From the NCBI GenBank assembly GCA_002385815.1, contig DGEE01000113.1, forward strand, positions 1-14,439: a stretch of DNA of 14,439 nt, read 5' to 3'. This stretch comes from Hungateiclostridiaceae bacterium UBA3934. Lineage in GTDB: Bacteria > Bacillota > Clostridia > Acetivibrionales > DTU013. The notes under the pieces are model-generated. The model had not been told where the DNA came from. It saw only the letters and a list, made by a program, of their open reading frames with translations, and did not search any database. The translations under genes were made by a program, and so were the position numbers. Below, piece by piece: positions 1 to 7,226 of this stretch; the first letter of the stretch is position 1; each line of letters starts with the position of its first letter.

Positions 1-185
1 AACAGGTGGCCTGCCGGCAGCGTACCGGTGCCGCCTGGCTGTGTCCCGCCAGGACCTGATTGGCCTTGTGATGTTTCGGACAGCGGATCCTCTTTCTTTT
101 CCTTTCGTTTCAGTGAGCAACCTGCAAAGAGCGACAGAATGAATGTAAAGATCAATATGAACGAAATTATTCTCCTGACCGGCAT
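1..185 (-). CDS. Lipoprotein of unknown function, N-terminal part only
   Basis: Reading the minus strand from base 185 gives an ATG preceded by AGGAGG (192-197) with a 6-nt spacer, then 61 codons that stay open to the window edge, so only the N-terminus is present. The peptide starts MPVRRII, has a hydrophobic segment at about residues 6-20 and a lipobox LFAGC with the lipidation cysteine at residue 23. After it comes a lysine-rich stretch (KRKEKKED) and a Gly/Pro/Thr/Ser-rich linker typical of surface-exposed lipoproteins. The mature domain lies outside the window, so no function can be given. A plus-strand open frame covers the same bases but has no ribosome binding site and no recognisable protein character. 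The gene is divergent from eno, about 350 bp away. Confidence 0.8.
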   Translation of the reverse strand, partial: MPVRRIISFILIFTFILSLFAGCSLKRKEKKEDPLSETSQGQSGPGGTQPGGTGTLPAGHL

Positions 186-394
186 CAAGATCCTCCTTAT
201 TATTCCGGATGGCATTTTCCGGACTTTGTGAATTTAGCAGGAACTTTCATTGCATTTTTACTGACTGTATTGAATGGTATCATAATAACTGGATATAAAG
301 GGGAGTATTTTTCACGATTCAAGGGGTGATTAGGGGTGATTTTTGTTTTGTTTTTGCTTTTTGTGGATAAAATATACCGAATGAGTTTGTCCCG
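186..394. other. Intergenic region between lipoprotein gene and eno promoter
   Basis: No gene is supported here. The region is AT-rich. It contains two TCCGGA palindromes (204-209 and 218-223) that can pair as a small hairpin just upstream of the lipoprotein ribosome binding site, and a 10-bp tandem repeat GGGGTGATT(A/T) at 323-342 followed by a T-rich run. The short open frames here have no ribosome binding sites. The repeats could be regulatory sites, but nothing in the sequence identifies a regulator. Confidence 0.5.
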
Positions 395-423
395 TGGACA
401 CGCGATCACATGGGTGGTATAAT
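395..423 (+). promoter_or_regulatory. Sigma-A type promoter of eno
   Basis: TGGACA (395-400) and TATAAT (418-423) are separated by 17 bp, a near-consensus housekeeping promoter 115 bp before the eno start. The -35 box is the right arm of a small dyad TGTCC-CGT-GGACA (388-400), a possible operator. A second dyad, ATCAGG (462-467) and CCTGAT (479-484), lies in the leader. A weaker TTGACA (448-453) with a TACGAT (473-478) at 19 bp could be a second promoter. Confidence 0.7.
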
Positions 424-505
424 ATGGAATGGAATATTGAGACAGGTTTGACATGCCAACGATCAGGCAGTGTACGATCCTGATTGGACAGGCTTTATGA
501 TATAA

Positions 506-1840
<1,335 letters not shown>

Positions 1841-1849
1841 ATCTTTTGC

Positions 1850-1878
1850 TTGTTTTTTCACAGGATATATGGTACAAT
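1850..1878 (+). promoter_or_regulatory. Promoter of secG
   Basis: TTGTTT (1850-1855) and TACAAT (1873-1878) are separated by 17 bp, just after the eno stop and 33 bp before the secG start. This gives secG an internal promoter in addition to possible read-through from eno. Confidence 0.6.
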
Positions 1879-1911
1879 CTGTTTTGTTGATTTTTCAGGA
1901 GGTGTTTGATT

Positions 1912-2151
1912 TTGAATGCGGGCCAGATAATAGTAACGATTTTGCATATAATCTTCTCGATCTCCATGGTCGTGGTAGTGCTTCTCCAGTCTGCCAAGTC
2001 AGCTGGTCTTTCGGGATCTATCGCGGGGGGAGCTGAGACGTTTTTCGGAAAGAACAAAGGCAGGACGCTGGATGCTTTACTGAGCAAATACACGTCCGTT
2101 GTTGCGGTCGCATTTCTTATCACATCGGTGATTTTGTTCCTTATCCTGTGA
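1912..2151 (+). CDS. secG: Preprotein translocase subunit SecG
   Basis: SecG is the small membrane subunit of the SecYEG translocon and assists protein export. The product has about 79 residues, the normal size, with two membrane segments (about residues 4-24 and 57-79) joined by a loop containing the family signature QSAKSAGLSGSIAGGAETFFG and a basic KNKGR stretch. The start is a TTG. Two TTG codons are possible, at 1906 and 1912; AGGAGG at 1897-1902 lies 3 nt from the first and 9 nt from the second, so 1912 is preferred. Position between eno and rnr is the common arrangement in Firmicutes. A strong intrinsic terminator begins 10 bp after the stop. Confidence 0.95.
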   Translation: MNAGQIIVTILHIIFSISMVVVVLLQSAKSAGLSGSIAGGAETFFGKNKGRTLDALLSKYTSVVAVAFLITSVILFLIL

Positions 2152-2161
2152 GAGAAGATAT

Positions 2162-2193
2162 AAAAGACTGTGCAGAAATGCATGGTCTTTTTT
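2162..2193 (+). terminator. Intrinsic terminator after secG
   Basis: A 12- to 13-bp stem (arms from 2162 and ending at about 2191, with two G-U pairs) closes a GAAA tetraloop at 2175-2178 and runs into a T-tract that ends at 2193. This is a textbook Rho-independent terminator ending the eno-secG unit. Confidence 0.92.
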
Positions 2194-2205
2194 GTATTGC
2201 CTTGG

Positions 2206-2324
2206 TGCCTGATGTAACCGACCGGCCACATGCAGTGCTGAGCAGGATAAAGTTGCGGACAGGGATCAGGCATGGATCCGTATATACAGCAGGGATCACG
2301 AGGGCTTGTGCCCTCGTTTTTGTT
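2206..2324 (+). ncRNA. Candidate structured RNA or attenuator leader between secG and rnr
   Basis: TGCCTGAT (2206-2213) is perfectly complementary to ATCAGGCA (2265-2272), enclosing about 50 nt that include a small TGCTGAGCA hairpin. About 25 nt later a perfect terminator hairpin CGAGGGC-TTGT-GCCCTCG (2299-2316) is followed by five T. The layout, closing helix then terminator then gene, resembles an attenuator, or a short independent transcript. No known riboswitch class was recognised and no convincing promoter was found right upstream, so this is an inference from pairing only. Confidence 0.3.
2298..2322 (+). terminator. Intrinsic terminator upstream of rnr
   Basis: A perfect 8-bp stem ACGAGGGC / GCCCTCGT with a 4-nt TTGT loop is followed by a T-run. 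It lies 106 bp before the rnr start and 105 bp after the first terminator, so rnr is probably transcribed from a promoter after it or by regulated read-through. A weak -10-like TAATAT is at 2346-2351 without a clear -35. Confidence 0.85.
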
Positions 2325-2382
2325 TAAAAATGACTTATACAGGGATAATATTAAGAATCGGATCAAAACAGACATCCGGTTG

Positions 2383-2417
2383 CAGGACGCATGCGCAGTC
2401 CTGTCAGAGACAGGAGG
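2383..2417 (+). promoter_or_regulatory. Two mutually exclusive hairpins covering the rnr ribosome binding site
   Basis: Hairpin A pairs CAGGAC (2383-2388) with GTCCTG (2398-2403). Hairpin B pairs TCCTGTC (2399-2405) with GACAGGA (2409-2415) across a 3-nt AGA loop. They share bases 2399-2403, so only one can form. The 3' arm of B contains the first four bases of the Shine-Dalgarno AGGAGG (2412-2417), so B would block translation of rnr and A would free it. Seen in sequence; the regulatory role is inference. Confidence 0.4.
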
Positions 2418-2423
2418 ATTTTA

Positions 2424-4613
2424 ATGGATATATTGCAGGAACGCAAGGATAAAATCGTTGCTTTTATGAAAGAGGCAGCATATAAGCCACTCAAGCTCAG
2501 TGAGCTTGCAGTGGTACTGGACGTGCCCCGCGAGGACAGGGGCAAATTGGCTGAGATACTGGAATCGCTTGAGCAGGAAGGCTTGATATACAAGACGAAA
2601 AAGGAAAGATACGGGATACCCGGAAAAATGAATCTTGTTGTGGGCCGTATCCAGCGGAATGAACGCGGATACGGATTTCTGATACCAGATGACGTGGATG
2701 CCCCGGATATTTTCGTGCCTGCAGACGGAATGTCGGGCGCGATGCACAATGATAAGGCCATAGTCCGCATAACCTCGAAGGAGATAAACGGCAAAAGGGC
2801 TGAGGGCGAGGTCATAAAGATACTTGAGCGTGCCGTCACCAAAGTCGTTGGCACTTTTGAGAACAGCAGGTATTTTGGTTTTGTGGTGCCGGACGACAGA
2901 AAAGTACCCGGGGATGTATTCATACCCAAAGACGAGATAAACGGAGCCAAACCGGGTCAGAAGGTAGTGGCACATATAGTGAAATGGCCTGATGCAAGGC
3001 GCAACGCTGAAGGAAAAATAACAGAGATCATCGGAGACAGCAGGGACACGGGAGTCGATATATTATCGATAATGAAAATGTATGATCTGACCGAATCGTT
3101 TCCTGACGATGTTATGGCACAGGTCGACAGCATACCTGATACTGTAAGCGCAGATATGATGAAGGGGAGGAAGGACCTGAGAGATCTCAGGGTCATCACC
3201 ATCGACGGTGAGGATGCGAAGGATCTCGATGATGCCATATCCATAGAAGTGCTTCCTGACGGATGCTACAGGCTTGGCGTGCATATAGCTGATGTCAGCT
3301 TCTATGTCACTGAGGGTTCACCACTGGACAGGGAAGCCCTGAAAAGAGGCACCAGCGTTTACCTTGTGGACAGAGTGATACCTATGCTGCCCCGCAAGCT
3401 GTCCAATGGAGTATGCAGCCTGAATCCCGGTGAGGACAGGCTGGCATTCACAGTCATGATGGATATCGATGCCAAAGGGAAGGTATTGAAGCACAACATT
3501 TTTGAAAGTGTGATCAGATCGTCGGAAAGAATGACATATACCGATGTATACAAGATCCTTGAAACAGAGGACAGGGAACTCATGGAACGGTACGCTCATC
3601 TGACGGATGACTTCAGAAACATGAAGAATCTGGCACTGACACTGCGCCGCAGAAGAATGGACAGGGGAGCCATGGATTTCAATTTCGATGAGGCGAAGGT
3701 GATCCTGGATGAAAAGGGCAGACCAGTGGATGTAAGGCGCCATGAGATCACTGTTGCCAACAGGATAATAGAGGAATTCATGCTGGTGTGCAATGAAACG
3801 GTTGCCGAGCATTTCCACTGGACAGGCATGCCTTTTGTGTTCAGGATACACGAAGAACCCGACACCGAGAAAATAATGGCGTTTGCAGAGTTTGCCAGGA
3901 ATCTGGGATACCCGCTGAAAGGTCTGCACAATATACATCCGGGTGCGCTGCAGGATGTACTTGAAAGGGTGAAGGGCAAAAGGGAAGAGCTGATTGTCAG
4001 TACAGTGATGCTGAGATCTATGGCAAAGGCCAGGTACAGCCATCAGAGCATAGGGCACTTCGGCCTGGCAGCCAGGTACTACTGTCATTTCACAGCACCC
4101 ATCAGGAGATATCCGGACCTGATAATACACAGACTGATAAAGGAAGAGCTCAAAGGTGCTCTTTCAGAGGAGCGGGAGCAGCATCTGACGGAATGGCTTC
4201 CTGAAGTCGCACGGAGATGCTCTGAGCGAGAGCGGGCTGCAGATGAAGCAGAGCGCGAAACTGAAGATCTGAAAAAGGTCGAGTATATGAAGGAGAGAGT
4301 AGGCGAAGTCTTTGACGGCATAATATCCAATGTGACCTCGTTTGGTATGTTCGTCGGGCTTGAAAACACCATAGAAGGTCTTGTAAGGATCAGCGATATG
4401 TATGATGATTATTATATATATGATGACAAACGCTATATGCTCATAGGTGAACGTACCGGCAAATGCTACCGGATAGGGGATCCTGTCCGCGTACTTGTGG
4501 CGAGGGCCGACGTGGAGGCCAGGCAGATCGACTTTGTCATCGAAGATCATGTAAAGGGAGGATCAGATGTATCTCGTAAGCGCTTGTCTCATAGGAATAA
4601 ACACCAGGTATGA
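2424..4613 (+). CDS. rnr: Ribonuclease R (3'-5' exoribonuclease)
   Basis: RNase R degrades structured RNA processively from the 3' end and acts in mRNA and rRNA turnover and in ribosome rescue. The 729-aa product shows the full family order: an N-terminal winged-helix region (about 1-65), two cold-shock OB folds (about 72-135, GRIQRNERGYGFLIPDD, and 142-200, FGFVVPDD), the RNB catalytic domain from about 250 with TIDGEDAKDLDDAI holding the four Mg-binding aspartates (261, 267, 269, 270), and an S1 domain at about 626-705 followed by a basic tail (RKRLSHRNKHQ). ATG 2424 is preferred to the in-frame ATG 2391 because AGGAGG (2412-2417) precedes it by 6 nt. The 3' end overlaps the next gene by 47 nt. 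In many Firmicutes smpB follows rnr; here it does not. Confidence 0.97.
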   Translation: MDILQERKDKIVAFMKEAAYKPLKLSELAVVLDVPREDRGKLAEILESLEQEGLIYKTKKERYGIPGKMNLVVGRIQRNERGYGFLIPDDVDAPDIFVPADGMSGAMHNDKAIVRITSKEINGKRAEGEVIKILERAVTKVVGTFENSRYFGFVVPDDRKVPGDVFIPKDEINGAKPGQKVVAHIVKWPDARRNAEGKITEIIGDSRDTGVDILSIMKMYDLTESFPDDVMAQVDSIPDTVSADMMKGRKDLRDLRVITIDGEDAKDLDDAISIEVLPDGCYRLGVHIADVSFYVTEGSPLDREALKRGTSVYLVDRVIPMLPRKLSNGVCSLNPGEDRLAFTVMMDIDAKGKVLKHNIFESVIRSSERMTYTDVYKILETEDRELMERYAHLTDDFRNMKNLALTLRRRRMDRGAMDFNFDEAKVILDEKGRPVDVRRHEITVANRIIEEFMLVCNETVAEHFHWTGMPFVFRIHEEPDTEKIMAFAEFARNLGYPLKGLHNIHPGALQDVLERVKGKREELIVSTVMLRSMAKARYSHQSIGHFGLAARYYCHFTAPIRRYPDLIIHRLIKEELKGALSEEREQHLTEWLPEVARRCSERERAADEAERETEDLKKVEYMKERVGEVFDGIISNVTSFGMFVGLENTIEGLVRISDMYDDYYIYDDKRYMLIGERTGKCYRIGDPVRVLVARADVEARQIDFVIEDHVKGGSDVSRKRLSHRNKHQV

Positions 4614-5022
4614 TGGAGGATGTTTTTGCCATGAAGCTCTCAGGAAGCTTGCCCTGGAGGGGAAGGTTATTCCTGTCTGCCCGGAACAGCTCGGCGGATG
4701 TCCGACGCCGCGGGATCCCTGTGAGATATCGGGCGGAAGCGGCAGCGATGTACTGGATGGCAGGGGCATCGTAGTGAGCAAAAGCGGGGCGGACATGACC
4801 GCGGAATATATAAAGGGCGCTGAGGAAACATTGAAGCTGGCAAAGGCCTGCGGAGTGAAGAAGGCTATATTGAAAGCGAAAAGCCCGTCCTGCGGATCGG
4901 GACTGATCTATGACGGCACATTCAGCAGGAGGGCAATGCCGGGAAATGGAGTGACTGCTGAGCTGCTTATACGCAACGGGATCGAAGTATACAGCGAAGA
5001 AACGGCAGGGGATGTCCTGTAA
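4567..5022 (+). CDS. DUF523 / TudS-like iron-sulfur protein (possible thiouracil desulfurase)
   Basis: The 151-aa product has the DUF523 pattern: SACLIGINTRYDG (5-17), IPVCPEQLGGCPTPRDPCEI (35-54), an alpha/beta core with GAEETLKLAKACGVKKAILKAKSPSCG (84-110), and a C-terminal region ending GIEVYSEE. Characterised DUF523 members (TudS) use three conserved cysteines to hold a 4Fe-4S cluster that removes sulfur from thiouracil; candidate ligands here include Cys7, Cys45 and Cys109, but the assignment is by family analogy. The start has GGGAGG (4556-4561) 5 nt upstream and lies inside the end of rnr (47-nt overlap), which implies translational coupling. Whether it desulfurates free thiobases or tRNA-derived products in this organism cannot be read from sequence, though its coupling to an exoribonuclease gene fits RNA breakdown-product salvage. 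Confidence 0.85.
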   Translation: MYLVSACLIGINTRYDGGCFCHEALRKLALEGKVIPVCPEQLGGCPTPRDPCEISGGSGSDVLDGRGIVVSKSGADMTAEYIKGAEETLKLAKACGVKKAILKAKSPSCGSGLIYDGTFSRRAMPGNGVTAELLIRNGIEVYSEETAGDVL

Positions 5023-5049
5023 CAACAAAACCCGGTATGCAATACCGGG
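5020..5049 (-). terminator. Terminator between converging genes
   Basis: CCCGGTAT (5031-5038) pairs with ATACCGGG (5042-5049) around a 3-nt loop. On the minus strand the hairpin is followed by TTTTGTTGTTA, a good U-tract, so it ends the HPr-like gene. On the plus strand the flank is only CTTCAGTCT, so any effect on the DUF523 gene, whose stop codon lies inside this stretch, is weaker. Confidence 0.85.
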
Positions 5050-5059
5050 CTTCAGTCTA

Positions 5060-5287
5060 TCAAACCATGAATGGCCTGATCTCGTTGCAGAAGTCTTCAC
5101 AGTCGTCAGAGTGCACTTCCACCCTGATCGGCTTGTTGAAATCGAGGCTGAATATTCCCATTATCGATTTTGCATCGACAACATAACGTCCTGATGTAAG
5201 GTCGATATCAAAATCGTATTTATTGGCTATATTCACAAAATCCTTGACATCGTTGATTGTTTTGAGCATGATATCAAATGCTTTCAC
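5060..5287 (-). CDS. HPr-like protein lacking the phosphorylatable histidine
   Basis: The 75-aa product aligns by eye with the phosphocarrier HPr: VNIANKYDFDIDLTSGRYVVDAKSIMGIFSLDF (18-50) matches the HPr stretch around the regulatory serine (KSIMG, Ser41 here, Ser46 in Bacillus HPr), and the C-terminus (RVEVHSDDCEDFCNEI) fits its last strand and helix. The N-terminal region that in HPr carries GLHARP with the active His15 reads INDVKDF and has no histidine, so it cannot accept phosphate from enzyme I. It may be a regulatory decoy or serine-only relative, as in the catabolite-repression paralogue Crh, but that is inference. The start is GTG at 5287 with AGGAGG at 5295-5300, 7 nt away. It stands alone, convergent with the DUF523 gene and divergent from mtaB. 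Confidence 0.85.
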   Translation of the reverse strand: MKAFDIMLKTINDVKDFVNIANKYDFDIDLTSGRYVVDAKSIMGIFSLDFNKPIRVEVHSDDCEDFCNEIRPFMV

Positions 5288-5332
5288 GGCACCGCCTCCT
5301 TTACTTCAATTGCTGATATGTATATAGTATGT

Positions 5333-5362
5333 ATACAGGGTCATATAAATGATATCCTGTAT
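5333..5362. promoter_or_regulatory. Inverted repeat in the HPr-like/mtaB intergenic region, operator candidate
   Basis: ATACAGG (5333-5339) and CCTGTAT (5356-5362) form a 7-bp dyad with an AT-rich 16-bp centre that itself contains ATAT pairs. It sits between divergent genes and directly abuts the putative mtaB -35 box. It may be an operator for one or both genes. No regulator is identifiable. Confidence 0.35.
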
Positions 5363-5392
5363 TTGCCAATAAGTCAATTACGAGAATATTAA
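5363..5392 (+). promoter_or_regulatory. Probable promoter of mtaB
   Basis: TTGCCA (5363-5368) is followed after 18 bp by TATTAA (5387-5392), or after 16 bp by AATATT (5385-5390). It lies 35 bp before the GTG start of mtaB. The -10 box is imperfect. Confidence 0.45.
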
Positions 5393-5426
5393 AAATGCAT
5401 AACTGCTGAATCAAACTGGAGGAATC

Positions 5427-6725
5427 GTGAAGAGAGTTGCCTTTTACACACTTGGTTGCAAAGTGAATCAATATGAAACTGAAGCAATGGCTGAGGCATT
5501 TGAAAGGGCGGGTTACACACCGGTCGATTTCGAGGAGGCCGCGGATGTATATGTCATCAATACATGCACTGTCACCAGCCTCAGCTCAAGGAAATCACGC
5601 CAGGCGATACGAAGAGCAAGGCAGAAGAACAGCAAAGCAGTCGTAGCCGCTGTCGGGTGCTATCCACAGACCTCGAAGGAGGAAGTGGAGAGCATGCAGG
5701 AGGTCGACATAATAGTGGGGACTGCTGAGCGTCAAAGGCTGCCTGCCTATGTGGAGGAAATCCTGAAGGGAAAGGAAAGGATATCTGCAGTCGGCGATAT
5801 TATGAAGGAGCGTTCCTTCGGGGATCTCAGGATAGAAAGATACAAAAGCAGGACCCGTGCGTTCATGAAAATACAGGATGGCTGCAGTCAGTTTTGCTCA
5901 TACTGCATAATTCCTTATGCCAGGGGGCCTATACGCAGCAGGCCCCATGAAGAAGTCCTCAGAGAAGTGCATAAGCTGGTAGAGGCAGGCTTTAAGGAGA
6001 TCGTACTTACAGGTATCCATATAGCATCCTATGGAAAGGACCAGGGACAAATCAGGCTGTCGGATCTGATCAGGATGATCCATGACGTCGAAGGGATCAG
6101 GAGGATCAGGCTGGGGTCTGTTGAACCTACGATGATCACCGATGAATTCACTGCCGAAGCGGCCCGGCTCGAAAAGCTCTCCCCTCATTACCATATCTCG
6201 CTGCAGAGCGGCTGCGATGAGACTCTGGCGAGAATGAACAGGAAATATACTACTGCCGATTATGAGAAGTCAGTGGAACTGCTGAGGGAAAGGATACCGG
6301 ATGTGGCTGTCACGACGGATGTGATGGTGGGTTTCCCGGGAGAGACCGAGAAAGAGTTTGAAACGACTTACAGATTCCTGGAGAAGATCCGCTTTGCAAA
6401 GATGCATGTGTTCAAATATTCGCCGAGAAAGGGGACTCCTGCTGCCCGTTATGAGAATCAGGTGGACGGCGGGACAAAAGAGGAAAGAAGCGCAAGGCTC
6501 ATTGAGTTGTCAGACAGGTGCCAGATGGAGTTCAACAGAAGCTTCATCGGCCGGGCGATGCCTGTATTGTATGAACAGGAGAGCAAAAACATGAAGGGCT
6601 GGTATGAAGGTCTTACACCAAACTACATAAGAGTTTTGACAAGAGGGAATGCTGACATTGTGGGAAATATTATGCCGACACAACTGCTGGAGGCTGAAAA
6701 GGACTTCATTTTCGGCGATATATGA
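5427..6725 (+). CDS. mtaB: tRNA t6A37 methylthiotransferase MtaB (radical SAM)
   Basis: MtaB converts N6-threonylcarbamoyladenosine at position 37 of tRNAs to its 2-methylthio form and uses two iron-sulfur clusters. The 432-aa product has the three-domain plan: an N-terminal UPF0004 domain with cluster cysteines Cys11 (TLGCKVNQYE), Cys47 (NTCTVT) and Cys78 (VGCY); a radical SAM core with CSQFCSYCIIPYARGP giving the CX3CX2C ligands Cys153, Cys157 and Cys160; and a C-terminal TRAM-like region from about residue 365. CKVNQYE and PYARGPIRSR favour MtaB (B. subtilis YqeV) over MiaB and RimO. The start is GTG with GGAGG (5418-5422) close upstream. It ends 128 bp before ireB, with an ireB promoter in the gap. 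Confidence 0.93.
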   Translation: MKRVAFYTLGCKVNQYETEAMAEAFERAGYTPVDFEEAADVYVINTCTVTSLSSRKSRQAIRRARQKNSKAVVAAVGCYPQTSKEEVESMQEVDIIVGTAERQRLPAYVEEILKGKERISAVGDIMKERSFGDLRIERYKSRTRAFMKIQDGCSQFCSYCIIPYARGPIRSRPHEEVLREVHKLVEAGFKEIVLTGIHIASYGKDQGQIRLSDLIRMIHDVEGIRRIRLGSVEPTMITDEFTAEAARLEKLSPHYHISLQSGCDETLARMNRKYTTADYEKSVELLRERIPDVAVTTDVMVGFPGETEKEFETTYRFLEKIRFAKMHVFKYSPRKGTPAARYENQVDGGTKEERSARLIELSDRCQMEFNRSFIGRAMPVLYEQESKNMKGWYEGLTPNYIRVLTRGNADIVGNIMPTQLLEAEKDFIFGDI

Positions 6726-6762
6726 TGTTTTGCGGGCAGACATCTTGCATATAATTTCCGTA

Positions 6763-6776
6763 TGTTATAATATAAT
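6763..6776 (+). promoter_or_regulatory. Extended -10 promoter of ireB
   Basis: TG at 6763-6764, one base, then TATAAT (6766-6771) gives an extended -10 element; a second overlapping TATAAT is at 6771-6776. TTGCAT (6745-6750) lies 15 bp upstream as a short-spaced -35. The leader that follows (about 75 nt) can form small hairpins, CACG/CGTG near 6783-6795 and CCGG/CCGG near 6809-6823. Confidence 0.65.
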
Positions 6777-6853
6777 AGTGTCCACGCGAAACGTGTGTTT
6801 TGCATAAACCGGGTACATGCCGGGCATTGCATGATGGCAGGGGAGTGTTGATT

Positions 6854-7108
6854 ATGGCAGGAAGCGAAACTATGATGTTCAAAATGGACAAGGACAAGGA
6901 GAATGAAGCACGGGACATACTGTTCACGGTCTATAAAGCCCTGAACGAAAAAGGTTATAATCCTATCAACCAGCTCGTTGGCTATATTCTTTCGGGAGAT
7001 CCTACATATATCACCAATCATCTGAATGCCCGGAGCGTTGTACGACGGCTTGAAAGGGATGAACTGCTTGAAGAGATCGTGCGGTTCTACCTGGAAAACA
7101 AGAAATGA
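6854..7108 (+). CDS. ireB: IreB family regulatory phosphoprotein (DUF965, YrzL)
   Basis: The 84-aa product [10 protein letters not shown]...YLENKK matches the IreB/DUF965 family across its whole length, including [23 protein letters not shown] and [19 protein letters not shown]. In Enterococcus faecalis IreB is phosphorylated near its N-terminus on threonines by the Ser/Thr kinase IreK and negatively affects cephalosporin resistance; Thr6 is a candidate site here. The ATG at 6854 has AGGGGAG (6839-6845) 8 nt upstream; the longer in-frame reading from 6800 would start before the ribosome binding site and is rejected. In Bacillus it lies in alaS-yrzL-ruvX-yrzB; here alaS is absent upstream, and a reductase gene and a terminator separate it from ruvX. 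Confidence 0.95.
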   Translation: MAGSETMMFKMDKDKENEARDILFTVYKALNEKGYNPINQLVGYILSGDPTYITNHLNARSVVRRLERDELLEEIVRFYLENKK

Positions 7109-7113
7109 CCAGT

Positions 7114-7140
7114 GCCCCGACCAGTTCGGGGCTGTTTTTT
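7114..7140 (+). terminator. Intrinsic terminator after ireB
   Basis: GCCCCGA (7114-7120) pairs with TCGGGGC (7126-7132) around a 5-nt loop and is followed by six T (7135-7140). It makes ireB largely monocistronic, unlike the usual operon. Confidence 0.9.
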
Positions 7141-7226
7141 CGTATCGGAGCTTTATGCGATGAGGGTACAGCAGTCTGGGCAGATGAAATCAAGAGATAT
7201 CATGATGCGGACAGAAAGAGGCATTT

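Noticed and set aside
28..231. Plus-strand open frame of 67 codons at the left edge
   Set aside because: No ribosome binding site and odd composition; the minus strand carries a lipoprotein start with AGGAGG and a clear lipobox over the same bases.
2206..2324. A known riboswitch or T-box before rnr
   Set aside because: No conserved T-box, purine, SAM, c-di-GMP or other aptamer core was recognised; kept only as an unclassified candidate.
3318..4130. 270-codon antisense frame within rnr
   Set aside because: Long only because of rnr codon bias on the other strand; Cys/His/Tyr-rich composition without domain logic.
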